DNA from: Bretschneidera sinensis
Lineage: Eukaryota > Streptophyta > Magnoliopsida > Brassicales > Akaniaceae
Direction: 5' to 3'
NCBI GenBank assembly: GCA_023935145.1
Contig: CM043699.1
Coordinates: 63,642,638-63,706,637 of the forward strand
Length of the DNA: 64,000 bases
Both the position numbers and the translations under genes were made by a program. The notes beneath the pieces are model-generated. The model did not search any database. It saw nothing but the letters and a program-made list of their open reading frames with translations, and had not been told where the DNA came from. Positions 54,834 through 64,000 of this stretch are shown here, piece by piece; positions within the stretch are counted from its first letter, which is position 1, and every line of letters begins with the position of its first letter.

Positions 54834-56132
54834 GTGAAATACAAGACGATACGGATAGTATTGGCTATGGTGGTCCAATTTGATTGGGAGATCAAGCAAA
54901 TGGATGTGAAGAAAACGTTCTTACATGGAGAGCTTGACAAGATCATCTACATGAGGCAACTCGAAGGCTATGAAGAAGGAAGGCAGGGAGAGTTGGTGTG
55001 CAAATTGAAAAAATCTCTCTATGGCCTGAAGCAATCACCTCGGCAATGGAATAAGAGGTTCGATTCTTTTGTAACTAGCTTGGGTTTCATGAGGAGCTAC
55101 TATGATTCATGCTTGTACTATAAGGGGCACAAGTTGGAGGAGATAGTGATCATCCTCATCTATGTCGATGATATACTGTTGGTTGGGAACAGCAGGGAGA
55201 TGATAGAAGAATTGAAGGCTCAACTCAGTGAGGAGTTTGAGATGAAGGATCTTGGCCATGCACAGAAGATCCTTGGGATGTGTATAATCTGGGAAAGGGA
55301 GAGAAACAAATTAAAGATTTCTCAGACTTCCTGCATAGAGAAGATGATATCTAAGTTCTCTATGGAAGATAGCAAACCAATTAAGGTTCCCCTTGCTGGT
55401 CATTTCAAGTTCTCTAGAGATCAATGTCCAAGATCGGATGAGGAGAAGAAGGAAATAGAAAAGATGCCTTACTCCAGTGCGGTTGGATCTGTAATGTTCA
55501 CCATGGTAAGAACTAGACCTGATATTGCTCATGCAATAAGTGTCCTCAGTAGGTTTATGAGTAAACCCGAAAAAGAGCATTGGCTTGGGATGAAGTGGTT
55601 GCAGAGGTACTTAAAGGGAAGCCCAGATGTGGGGCTGGTTTATGTAAAAAGGGGTAAGGCCATCTGTTTTGAAGGTTATGCCGATTCGGACTATGGAGCA
55701 GACCGGGAAAAAAGAAGATCGATTACCTCCTACTTCTTCAACTTAAACGGATGTTGTATAAGTTGGAAGGCTCAGTTGCAGCCGGTGGTAGCACTCTTAA
55801 CAACTGAGGCTGAGTACATAGCGGTAACGGAAGCCATTAAGGAGGCTATATGGTGCAAAGGGTTGTTGGAAGAGTTGAAGGTACTAAAAGAGCAGATGGT
55901 GGTGTATTCGGATAGCCAAAGTGCGTTGCACTTGTGTAAGAATCTAGTGTTCCATGAGAGGACAAAGCATATGGATGTTCAGTACCATTTTATTTGGGAA
56001 AATGTTACGGAAGGATGCATTCATGTGGATAAGGTGGCCACGGAAGAAAATCCTGCAGATTTAGATACTAAAGTTCTACCTCTAAGTAAGTTCAATCATT
56101 GCCTTGGACTTCTAAGGATTGGAGTCGGTTGA
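54834..56132 (+). CDS. Copia-5 reverse transcriptase-RNase H, 432-codon open frame
   Basis: This is the most complete Ty1/Copia enzyme block in the window. RT motifs in order: QMDVKKTFLHGELD (22-35), LYGLKQSPRQWNKRF (63-77), the catalytic box YVDD (110-113) and KVPLAGHF. RNase H motifs in order: GYADSDYGADREKRRS (281-296), TEAEYIAVTEA (324-334), YSDSQSALHL (358-367) and ERTKHMDVQYHF (375-386). All expected acidic residues appear present. The true polyprotein start lies upstream; this Met is in the middle of RT, after a frameshift. It retains the RT region deleted in Copia-3 and Copia-4. Confidence 0.87.
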   Translation: MKYKTIRIVLAMVVQFDWEIKQMDVKKTFLHGELDKIIYMRQLEGYEEGRQGELVCKLKKSLYGLKQSPRQWNKRFDSFVTSLGFMRSYYDSCLYYKGHKLEEIVIILIYVDDILLVGNSREMIEELKAQLSEEFEMKDLGHAQKILGMCIIWERERNKLKISQTSCIEKMISKFSMEDSKPIKVPLAGHFKFSRDQCPRSDEEKKEIEKMPYSSAVGSVMFTMVRTRPDIAHAISVLSRFMSKPEKEHWLGMKWLQRYLKGSPDVGLVYVKRGKAICFEGYADSDYGADREKRRSITSYFFNLNGCCISWKAQLQPVVALLTTEAEYIAVTEAIKEAIWCKGLLEELKVLKEQMVVYSDSQSALHLCKNLVFHERTKHMDVQYHFIWENVTEGCIHVDKVATEENPADLDTKVLPLSKFNHCLGLLRIGVG

Positions 56133-56213
56133 TATGGTGACTCAAGTTGAGTTTGGATCCTAAGTTCTCTGCACAATGGGTTTAGGTTTAATCGCTTAGA
56201 CAAAGGTAGAGAT

Positions 56214-57661
56214 TGTTGGTATTTGTCCAAGGATTAAACCGGTTGAAGGGTTCAGCATGTTCAGCATTAGGTTGGAGGTGTGCACCACAGCATGGCCTTG
56301 TGCACCACGGCCAGCAGAAAGTCCAGGAGGTTTAGCCATCAGGTTGTGCCGTGGCCCAGCCTTGGGCGCCGCAGTACCCAGAGTAGATGAAGACCTGGAG
56401 GATTTCTCCCCTGTGTGCGCCTCGACCTGCCCTGTTCTGGGCCGCGGCGCTAGGCACACTGAGACAAGGTTTTTTCTAGCCTTTTGAAAGGCGTGGGGCA
56501 TGAACAAAATGCACAAGATCACTTAGGAATGTTGAAGGGCTATGATTGATTGGTCTTCAAGATCTAAGGGTGGAGATTGACTTAAAAGATTGGCTCAAAA
56601 AGTGGTGCACAATATAAAAGGTTATCTAGCTTCAATCTCAACACAAGTAAGTCACAAGACATCAAGAGAGATTATCATCATCATACAAGAGAATTCAAGT
56701 GCAAGTGTGAGAGTGCAAAGACACAAAAACATAGGAGAGGCACTAGAATTGATCTCAAAGAGAGGCTGGTTGTTTAGAGAGAGAGTAGTGTAGATTGGGG
56801 AGAAGGATTTTGTAATAGTTCCTTATCACTTTCTATTTTCTCTTTTTTCGTTCTTCAAGAACATGAGATTCTTGAAAAGGTGTTGCTATATATGTGAAGA
56901 ACTCATTGATTTAGTGCAAAGAGTTTGGCGGAACTCACAGGGACGTAGGCTATTACCAAACCTCGATAAAAAATTGCTTGTGTTCTTTACAGATACAGCA
57001 ACACCTTTTCAAGAATCTCAAGTTCTTGAAGAACGAAAGAAGAGAAAATAGAAAGTGATTAGGAACTATTATAAAGCCCTTCTCCCCAATCTATACTACT
57101 CTCTCTAAACAACCAGCCTCTCTTTGAGATCTATTCTAGTGCCTCTCCTGTGTTTTTGTGTCTTTGAACTCTCACACTTGCACTTGAATTCTCTTGTGTG
57201 ATGATGATAATCTCTCTTGATGTCTTGTGACTTACTTGTGTTGAGATTGAAGGTAAATGACCCTTTATATAGTGCACCACTTCTTGAGCCAATATTTGAA
57301 GTCAATCTCCACCCTTAGATCTTGAGGACCAATCAATCATAACCCTTCAACATTCCTAAGTGATCCTATGCGTTTTGTTCATGCCCAACGCACCTTTCAA
57401 AAGGCTGGAAAAAACCTTGTCTCAGTGTACCTGGCACCGTGGCCTAGAACAGGGCAGGCCGAGGCGCACACAGGGGAGAAATCCTCCAGGTCTTCATCCA
57501 CTCTGGGCGCCACGGCACTCAAGGCTGGGCCGCGGCTCTACCTGATGGCTGAACCCCCTGGACTTTCTGCTGGCCCCGGCGCACAAGGCCAGGCTGCGAC
57601 GCACACCTCCAACCTGATGCTGAACCCTTCAGCCAATTTAATCCTTGGACAAATACCAATA
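56214..57661. repeat. Long imperfect palindrome of Copia-5 LTR halves
   Basis: A plus-oriented LTR (56214-56989) is followed by the inverted first 672 bp of an LTR (56990-57661). The arms 56214-56885 and 57661-56990 pair, leaving a spacer of about 100 bp. The junction lies at an ACAGATACAGCAA stretch that resembles, in reverse, the GCTGTATCTGT of related LTRs, a possible microhomology. Confidence 0.85.
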
Positions 57662-58611
57662 AGTTATTACCTAAACTAATAAGCACCTAGGGCCACCAAT
57701 CGGCCACCACATATAACTGATTGGTTTAAACATAGTAGACACAAAATTTTCAAGTAGAAACTTCCAATTGAGAGTATGACATGGAAAATGGTGTGCGAAA
57801 TATTCTATATGCTAAAATGGCATCTATCAACACGCATTACCACTACATGGGTGAAAAAAAGATAATCATAAATGATTCATAAAATCTAAACTATATGGCA
57901 TTTGAATATTTATATCATGCCATATTAGACCCTAGGCTAAATTACATGTAATAGTAATCTATTTCATCATACTTACATTACCGCATGCATAACTACTTAA
58001 TATATTTTAGATGGCAAAATATAACAATAAAATAAAATGGATCAATCAACTAACCTTTTTAAGAAATGACTTTTATTGTCCCACATGTGAACTTGTGGTA
58101 TTGCCCTCAAAGATCCTCTCTTTCTCCTCCAGATTAGAAGAACTTTGAGACTTGGACTTGTTCTTGAAGTGGAGAATCAATTACGAAAATAGAATGGACT
58201 TTTGGCTAGTGTTTTGAGTGTAAGGATGAAGTATTTTTAGGTGACCCAACCTTTTACACAAAGACTAACCTAAGAAGTACCTAAGATGTGATTTTTACAA
58301 GCCGATCGATCCATGGACTGAACCAATCGGTTCAAGGTCTAGGCCGATACATCTAGTGAGCCTAGATCAGTTCTTGGTTTTGGTTTTGGTGTCAACATGC
58401 GGGTTTTATGCTTTGGCATGGGTTTGAGGTTTGATTGGCCTGCTTTAAGTTTAATTGCTTTTTGGGTCATGGATCGAATTGGTAAGTGGTTCATTCTCAA
58501 GAATAAAAACATGATTTTCATTTTTTTTCAAATCTGAGCATTTTTTATTGAATTCTCAGCATCAGGTTCCACACGTAGCCCATTCTAAAATTTAGAACAA
58601 AATTTGGTGTC
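57662..58611. other. Unassigned non-coding segment right of Copia-5
   Basis: It starts with the right TSD and has no convincing gene. On the minus strand it begins (58611) TGCAGACACCAAATTTTG, similar to the starts of some Tat/Ogre-type LTRs. The abrupt passage from pararetrovirus RNase H sequence at about 58612 suggests a junction between two elements. Confidence 0.3.
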
Positions 58612-59150
58612 TGCAACTTTAAATCTAAATTGTCTAAACCATTATTTCCATCTAAGTGGCCTCTTTTGCTGCATGAACTTGTCAATATTAGTTTTAATAA
58701 AAGCTACAAAAATTTTATTGTCAGCTCTAACTAGGATTTCTAAAGGAGAAAATATTTCAAAATTTTCGATTCGTCGTTTTATTACCAATAATTCTTTTTC
58801 ATTACTATGATAGTTTTTCTCATCCTATTTAAATGTGTCACTAGCGTATGCACTATATTATTCTTCACTTGTATTCATATTTCTTGCTTTAAGGATGGCA
58901 CTCTAGTAATTGTCATAAGTATCAGTTTCTAATGTCACGAAATCTTCTTTTTGCCATTTTTAGTTTTGGAAGATTTTTTTACCTCTTGGTTTAACCTTTT
59001 TACATTGGTAGAATCCTCATCTATCCATATCCACTCTTTATTTTTCTATTACTTTTCTTGTAATGGACTTCTTATTTCTGCTAATCTTTTTATAAATTTT
59101 TCTCCAAATATCAAGCATCCCAAGAACTTTTGTAGTTTTTTTTTTTTTTT
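58612..59150 (-). pseudogene. Pararetrovirus RNase H
   Basis: On the minus strand, several frames carry the caulimovirid RNase H pattern: a SNEKELLVIKRRIENFE stretch around 58790, then VRADNKIF around 58730, then a tryptophan-containing WKQWF stretch near 58640. The connection domain upstream has KFLGCL and FIKRLAEI (about 59060-59110). At least five stops or frameshifts occur. The sequence ends abruptly at about 58612. Confidence 0.75.
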
Positions 59151-59628
59151 AATCTTCTATCTTATCAAGAAACTAATAGATTCTTTCTAACATTTGAGAT
59201 TGTATTTCAACTTTTCCTTGCTCTAGAGTTAATCCTACAAACTATTTTTTTTTTCTAATTCTATTTTCTTTTTGGATAAAATTATTTTGTGGTCTTTTAG
59301 TCTTTCTACTAAAATTATTAGATGTTTTCATTCTAAGCTCATTTTTTTTGTTTTGCTAAATATTAATATATCATCCATATATACTACACAAAAGTTTCTA
59401 AGGTCTTTCAATATATTATCCATTCTTCATTAGAATATCTGTGGTGCATTGCATAATCCAAAAAGCATAACTTTCCATTCATAATGACCTTGACGAGCAC
59501 TAAAAGCAGTCAGCGGATCAACTCTTCTACCATTTTTATTTGCCTATATCCAAACTTGAAATCAAACTTACTAAATATATTATCACCTTGGATACTATTT
59601 AGTAATACTTCTTTATTAGGTAGGTAAT
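59150..59628 (-). pseudogene. Pararetrovirus reverse transcriptase, C-terminal half
   Basis: From 59628 downward come LPNKEVLLNSIQGDN, FSKFDFK, then after a frameshift YEWKVM, FGLCNAPQIF and the catalytic box YMDD at 59370-59381. The pattern with FGLCNAPQIF and CVVYMDDIL is characteristic of caulimovirid RT. The first half lies beyond the insertion, at 61280-61592. Confidence 0.82.
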
Positions 59629-61274
59629 TATAAGTTTACTAGTATAGGTACGCATCGGAAATTTAAAAAAAAAAATCTATATCAATAAACTTGATCCCAT
59701 GAATTTTTCTATGAATCTATTAGAATGATAATTCATCTCTATACAAGGTTAGAGATTTATACCTTTATAAAGATTCTGGTTGAGAATTTGGTGTAGAGTT
59801 CACGAGTCATTCAAGCATTCGGCCTCTAAACGTATCCACATGAGCAACCAAGAACAAAAATCTCCTTCACTAGAATGTTGAACAACGTGCAAACAGGATG
59901 ACTAAGACTGGCCGAAAATTGCTTGAGTCCTAGCTTTGAAAAATTCGGCTTTTGAGGTAAAAGGAGAGAGAGTCTAAAATTTGATTTTAGTCTCAAAACA
60001 ATTGTGTTAGAGTTTCTATCAAATAAAAACTTCATATAGAGCCTTTACTCTTAAAAGCTCTAGGATTCTAGAATTGCAATTAAATCCTCGGTTTAATTAA
60101 TTCTTAGAAATCTCTCCATTTTCACATTAATTTTCCTTAATCTTGCAATTTACCAATTATGTGTGAACCCTTAGGTTCAATATTGCATTGGCAGTAGGTT
60201 ATAACTTTTACGTAATAATTGGATCATATCTAATTAATTAAAAAAAATTGATTTTAATTCAAATTAAAACTCTTTTAAATTCTCCCTTTAATTAAGAATT
60301 AATTATAATTAATTATTGAGGGCTTCTATAAGTCATGTTTGACACCTAGCAGTATGTCACGACTACCCAGACAATATGAATTAATGTAAACTTTTCCATT
60401 TTCAGTTACCACACAATTCAATCCTTCCATCATACAATGTCCCAGATTAAACCTAAGGCATGGATTTACTGTTAAACCTTAATTATTTAATCATATATAT
60501 CCTGATCTCAAGTTCATAACTTAAATGGTGAAATTAGAAACTCTTTTCTTATTTTCACCCCACCTTGGCAAAGGAATTTCCAAGCTATGACTTAATCAGA
60601 TCATATAGGACATTCTCTCTCTTTTATTAAGAGTGATGGATCATCTATTATACACTCACATACCTCCATATATAAGTGGCCATGCCTAATTACTACACTT
60701 TTTTAACACATGATTAGAATCACATTTAGGTAGCATCAAAGAATGATTACCCATACATAAGATATCCATGGTGCCTAAAGTCTGAGGATCACTTGTACAA
60801 CTGCAACATAAGAATTCTTGTTGACAGCCAGTAAAATGTCCATTAGGAATTTCTTAGTCGAGTCAGTTCGGCGTATTTATTCTCTAACAATCCAATCACA
60901 TACATAACTTGTTTTAGTGTCTCACACACTAATGGTCATGAGATAAATCACCCTTAACTTCTTGAGGAAGCATAGTATGTACTAATCTATCAGGATTCAC
61001 TAATGATTTTCTTAGTGATCCTATGATTAGGAACATTTAAGAATAAAGCTGAAGGAAATACATCTCACTAGCATGATCTCGTCATGGTGCTTATTTTCAT
61101 TACTCTTATTCTATGAGCCTTATCATTTTATGCACATATAGCGATTTGTAATGAATATGATAAATAAGATAAATTCAATAATAATATTTTATTTTCAACA
61201 AATGAATAAGATTAATTACAAGTAATATGTCCATAACATCAAATACTATTGGTTTGTAGGGCATACTACTATCA
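59629..61274 (-). mobile_element. Probable solo LTR inserted in the pararetrovirus RT
   Basis: The segment is 1646 bp with no coding frame, flanked by a perfect 5-bp duplication GTAAT (59624-59628 and 61275-61279). Removing it rejoins the RT codons. On the minus strand it starts TGATAGTAGTATGCCC, a retroelement-like TG end; the other end reads CTTATA, so the CA end has mutated if it is an LTR. No PBS, PPT or pol is present, which favours a solo LTR from LTR-LTR recombination. The parent family was not identified. Confidence 0.68.
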
Positions 61275-61279
61275 GTAAT

Positions 61280-61592
61280 ATCCATCTAACTTAGTTGCTT
61301 GATTTAGTTCTTTATAATTTATCATCATTCTTATTTTACCACTCTTTATTTCACAATGATTTCTAGTCATAAATGCAAGAGAGCTATGTGGTGATATAGA
61401 TGGTTATATTAATCCCTTCTCTAGGAGTTCATTTATTTGTTCTTTACACTTCTTAATGTCATCTGGCTTATAGGTCATAGGCTTTACTCTAATTACCTTA
61501 TTAGGGTCTGTTAATTCTATTTTTGCTCTAACTTTGTCTCCATCCCATAATTTTAAAGGATCATCACTAAAGATTTCTTTTATTTTTAGCAT
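61280..61592 (-). pseudogene. Pararetrovirus reverse transcriptase, N-terminal part
   Basis: The open frame 61592-61404 reads through AKIELTDPNKVIRVKPMTY and ends ELLEKGLI at a stop. It continues in the same frame with PSISPHSS, then KIRMMINYKELNQATK, the entry region of caulimovirid RT, up to the insertion at 61279. Confidence 0.82.
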
Positions 61593-61959
61593 TATTTCTT
61601 CTAGAGATAGGTTTTTTCTCTACTACTTTTCATATTTTCTTAATTGTAGTGATAATTAATTTCTTTTATCCATTCTTCAAACTCATTTCCTTCGTTATTT
61701 TCTTCTATTTTACTATCCTCACCACGATTCTATGAAGCACACTCTGATATAGTTTTCATAGATAATGGAGATAATGTTGCTGGTTTTTTTTGCTTACAGG
61801 TTGATGTTTAAACCTGATAAGACATTTTTGTTCAGTTTTCGTAAGTATAAGAATGTGAATAAGATGTGTCCCTAATTGAACATAATCATAGTGTTTTCCT
61901 AATAGTAAACACATCCTTTATTTTAGGAATTATTTCCAATAACTAATCTTCATCTAGAC

Positions 61960-62190
61960 CACGAAAATTCCATGATTATTCTATGACAAATACATGGTCT
62001 TCTAAATATAGAGGTACCTTTTTAGCCATGTAGTTCAGTTTGACTATTTGGCCGTTAGCAGTTACAAAATTCTTAGGTGATGCTTTTAATAAATATTCAG
62101 GCAGAAGAATGTTAGGTTGTCCCAACGTATAAGTAGCTTCAGTATCTACTAATGCATTGATGGTGTATTCATGATATCCACACAAATAAA
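61960..62190 (-). pseudogene. Pararetrovirus aspartic protease
   Basis: The frame 62185-61976 carries ALVDTEATYT, the place of the D-T/S-G active-site triad, here with Gly changed to Glu. It is followed by FVTANGQIVKLNYMAK and VPLYLEDHVF. Its position between movement protein and RT fits caulimovirid polyproteins. It is inactive as it stands. Confidence 0.75.
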
Positions 62191-62429
62191 TCTTATTTTT
62201 ATGTAAGTGCTTTTTTTTAAGTTTTAGTTCCCATCATTATTTTTTTTAACTTTATTAGTCTCTTCCTCTATGCATTCATAAACAATTTATTTTCGTTGTT
62301 CTTGTAACCAAGTCTGATAATGTGGGTTCTTTTTCCTTTTTCCATTTAGGTATCCAATCGTACTCTTAAACTACTGCTAACCTTTTTGTAACATTTAACC
62401 TCTTTATATCATATTATTTTTACTTTTTC

Positions 62430-62640
62430 TTTTTCATCATGATCAAATACCATTAATTTTCCATCTAGGGTCGTTACAAGTTCCATTCCAGTGGTAGCAC
62501 TATTTTTTCTAGATGTCGATGGTACATCATCTAATAACCATGTTTTAGGGATATGTAAATCCTTCATGGCTAAATTTTTTGACAGTAGTCTTTGGGCATG
62601 TGGTGTTTCACCTTTCCATAGAATTGAATCAATAGGATGT
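62430..62640 (-). pseudogene. Pararetrovirus segment between movement protein and protease
   Basis: One frame stays open on the minus strand with HAQRLLSKNLAMKDLHIPKT and an acidic tail near 62450. I do not recognise a domain. Its place suggests the C-terminal part of the movement-protein polyprotein or a spacer before protease. Confidence 0.45.
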
Positions 62641-63191
62641 TTCCTAAAACTTGGATTAGTAGTGTTAACTAATCTATAGAAATCCTATAATGTATTGCAA
62701 GATTTTGGCTTCCTTTCAACATTTATATGTTTTTTGTCTAAAGTTTGACCATTATTCTTTTATGAAGATTTCTATCTTCTAGACTTACGTGATAATGAGA
62801 ATAAATATCAAACATTATTGGGCTATTATATAGGTTTGCATTCACTCCTCCTATTAAGATATCATTAAGCTTAAGATGTTTGTAATCAAGAACACAAAGC
62901 TAATATAGGTGAATCTATCCCCTTTCTGAATAATAGACTTATTCCTACTTGGATTAATCTAATATGAGCAAACTTATAACCACTCTTAATTAGCTTTTTA
63001 TTATTTAATAGTGAAATCATTAAGCTTCTTTCTTTAGTTTGTTCAACTCTGGTTACTTCTTCTATGGTTTCTATGTTAAACATAGTTTTTATATTAAAAA
63101 TATTTGTTTTATAAACTTTATTCTTTTTTGTAAGTGGTAATTTCCATTTCTTCAACAAAGTCTTCTCCTTCATTACTTTCATTTGACTCAT
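62641..63191 (-). pseudogene. Pararetrovirus movement protein
   Basis: The frame 63191-62886 includes SGYKFAHIRLIQVGISLLF and KGIDSPILAL, the central pattern of caulimovirid movement proteins, which open plasmodesmata for virus passage. Beyond a stop, further pieces match the same family: IMFDIYSHYHVSLEDRNLHK (about 62770-62830) and GSQNLAIHYRIF (about 62690). Stops are present. No retrotransposon has such a domain, so this is the key evidence for a viral origin. Confidence 0.78.
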
Positions 63192-63339
63192 ATAGTTCTC
63201 TAAGCTTGTGTTCTCAGATGAAGTTGGTTTTTCTCTAATAATTCCTATATGTTCATAATCTTATTCTTTTCAGATTCCTTTTCTGAGCTTTCTTAGTCGA
63301 ATACACTTTCATTATCTGATATTTTATTTTCTTAAATTA

Positions 63340-63675
63340 ATTCTATTTTGGAATCTAATTCTTAAAAACTCTAATCTTTTTTTGTGTTTTTCTTAGGGTT
63401 TCTCTTAGGAAAATCAGGTGTTAAATGTAAATTTCTTTATAAATCCAACAAGTACATTCAGATTTTGGCTTTCCAAATGGGCAATGAGGGTTTTTATTAT
63501 AGTTTCTTTTTCTTCTAAAAAACTTTCTCATTTTAAAACATTTCTTGTAGTTTTTATAGCGCTTTTTATCTATTTTCTTAAAATACTTTATGTATTTTTT
63601 TCTATTGATTTCTCACATCCATACTGTCCTAACATGTCAGCTAAGTGTGAACAACTTTTGTTTTCTATACTATCT
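63340..63675 (-). pseudogene. Pararetrovirus capsid protein, C-terminal part with decayed zinc knuckle
   Basis: The minus strand encodes a very basic stretch (KCFKMRKFFRRKRNYNKN near 63500-63545), followed by a C-x-C-W region (ECTCWIY at about 63455) where caulimovirid capsids have a CCHC knuckle. The second part of the knuckle is changed and frameshifted, and the Lys-rich end follows (63340-63400). The capsid N-terminal part is cut off by Copia-6. Confidence 0.65.
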
Positions 63676-64000
63676 TATTGGTATTTGTCTAAGGTTTAAA
63701 CATGGTTAAGGTTTAAACCAAGGTTGGAAGAATAAATTTTAGCATGTTAAAGGAGTGCACACAAGTGTGCGCATCACTTTGGGCGTGTGTGCACACCTCT
63801 ATTCAGCAAGACAAAGAAGTGCGCACAGCATCAGGAGGTCCAGCTTCAGTGTGCACTGCAGCCCTCCTCCTCCCAAGCTGCCATGCCCAGCAAGTGCTGG
63901 AGGAAGGCTAGTGTCGTACCTCTCTCTCACCAAGGCCGCAGCACCCAGAAAGTGGTGAAAAGGGTGTTTTACCTAGCGCCGCAGCATGCCCTATTCAGTG
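63676..64000 (+). mobile_element. Copia-6: start of a Copia LTR, running out of the window
   Basis: It begins TATTGGTATTTGTCTAAGG, the Copia LTR 5' end with TG changed to TA, and continues with the AAACATGGTTAAGG... and GTGCGCAC-rich U3 of this family for 325 bp. It may be a 5' LTR on the plus strand, a 3' LTR of a minus-strand copy or a solo LTR; the window ends before this can be told. Confidence 0.85.

Larger units (their letters stand above)
51679..57661 (+). mobile_element. Copia-5: Copia element whose body is inverted between two halves of one LTR
   Basis: The unit is bounded by a perfect TSD, AGTTA (51674-51678 and 57662-57666). Its left end is the last 184 bp of an LTR in minus orientation (51679-51862). 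Then come internal DNA in plus orientation (51863-56213), an LTR in plus orientation lacking its last part (56214-56989), and the first 672 bp of an LTR in minus orientation (56990-57661). The total of 5983 bp is close to a normal element (6013 and 6051 bp). The outer ends are true LTR termini, so integration looks normal and the rearrangement is internal. Confidence 0.88.
58612..63675 (-). mobile_element. Endogenous pararetrovirus (Caulimoviridae-like), degenerate
   Basis: A minus-strand series of broken frames matches, in order, a caulimovirid capsid tail with a decayed zinc knuckle, a movement protein, an aspartic protease, a reverse transcriptase with YMDD, and RNase H. No integrase and no LTRs accompany it, and the movement protein excludes LTR retrotransposons. 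Stops and frameshifts occur throughout. A probable solo LTR interrupts RT, and Copia-6 cuts the capsid end. Capsid before movement protein is the order known from cavemovirus- and solendovirus-type members, so a relative of those is my best guess. Confidence 0.82.

Noticed and set aside
56196..57679. Open frames rich in Pro, Arg and Gly in both strands
   Set aside because: They translate the GC-rich U3 repeats of the Copia LTR, and similar frames appear wherever that U3 occurs.
59150..62190. Gypsy-type retrotransposon as source of the RT and protease
   Set aside because: There is no integrase or LTR, the RT pattern is caulimovirid and a movement-protein domain lies in line.
1..64000. Host protein-coding gene
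   Set aside because: Every long frame belongs to gag or pol of a retroelement or to the viral copy; no exon-intron gene pattern was recognised.

Overview
This is nuclear DNA from a flowering plant, most likely a dicot, in which almost every base belongs to nested, decayed retroelements. The evidence is 5-bp target-site duplications, plant-type primer-binding sites (tRNA-Asp for the Ty3/Gypsy Athila-like elements, initiator tRNA-Met for the Ty1/Copia elements), Athila- and Tork-type polyproteins, and a copy of a plant pararetrovirus. I found no host protein gene, rRNA gene or tRNA gene. The names Athila-1 to -3 and Copia-1 to -6 are my own labels. Layout, left half (1-27115): Athila-1 (minus strand) runs from before the window to about 22369. 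Athila-2 (3169-16073, minus, TSD CCTAT) is inserted in its integrase gene. Copia-1 (8746-14796, plus, TSD CAAGA/TAAGA) is inserted in turn in the right LTR of Athila-2, so three insertion layers can be read. The right LTR of Athila-1 is cut inside a CGATCG-rich promoter repeat and joined to the truncated minus-strand Copia-2 (22370-27115). Layout, middle (27116-51054): an old plus-strand Gypsy-type element, probably a Tekay/Del-like chromovirus judging by its LTR end and PBS. It keeps two partial LTRs (27116-28218 and a copy ending at 51054) and was used as a landing pad by Athila-3 (28485-33849, TSD TGAAT), Copia-3 (33932-39448, TSD GTTAA) and Copia-4 (41200-47212, TSD TTAAA/CTAAA). Layout, right (51055-64000): unassigned retroelement-like sequence holds Copia-5 (51679-57661, TSD AGTTA), whose body lies inverted between the two halves of one LTR. 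Next comes a degenerate endogenous pararetrovirus (about 58612-63675, minus) with the order capsid tail, movement protein, protease, reverse transcriptase, RNase H. A likely solo LTR (59629-61274, TSD GTAAT) splits its reverse transcriptase, and Copia-6 (from 63676) cuts its capsid end. How the parts relate: nothing here forms a working operon or pathway. No element is fully intact, yet several defective forms look as if they were mobilised in trans. Athila-3 lacks capsid, protease and pol but keeps 1363-bp LTRs and a perfect PBS. Copia-3 and Copia-4 share the same internal RT deletion although they sit at different target sites in opposite orientation. The Athila family also shows recurrent non-coding structure: CGATCG-centred repeat clusters upstream of a TATA box and again in the leader, a pair of 93-bp hairpin-forming repeats, three evenly spaced polypurine-tract motifs and a conserved 8-bp stem-loop. 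All calls were made by eye. Percent identities, ages and lineage names need alignment.
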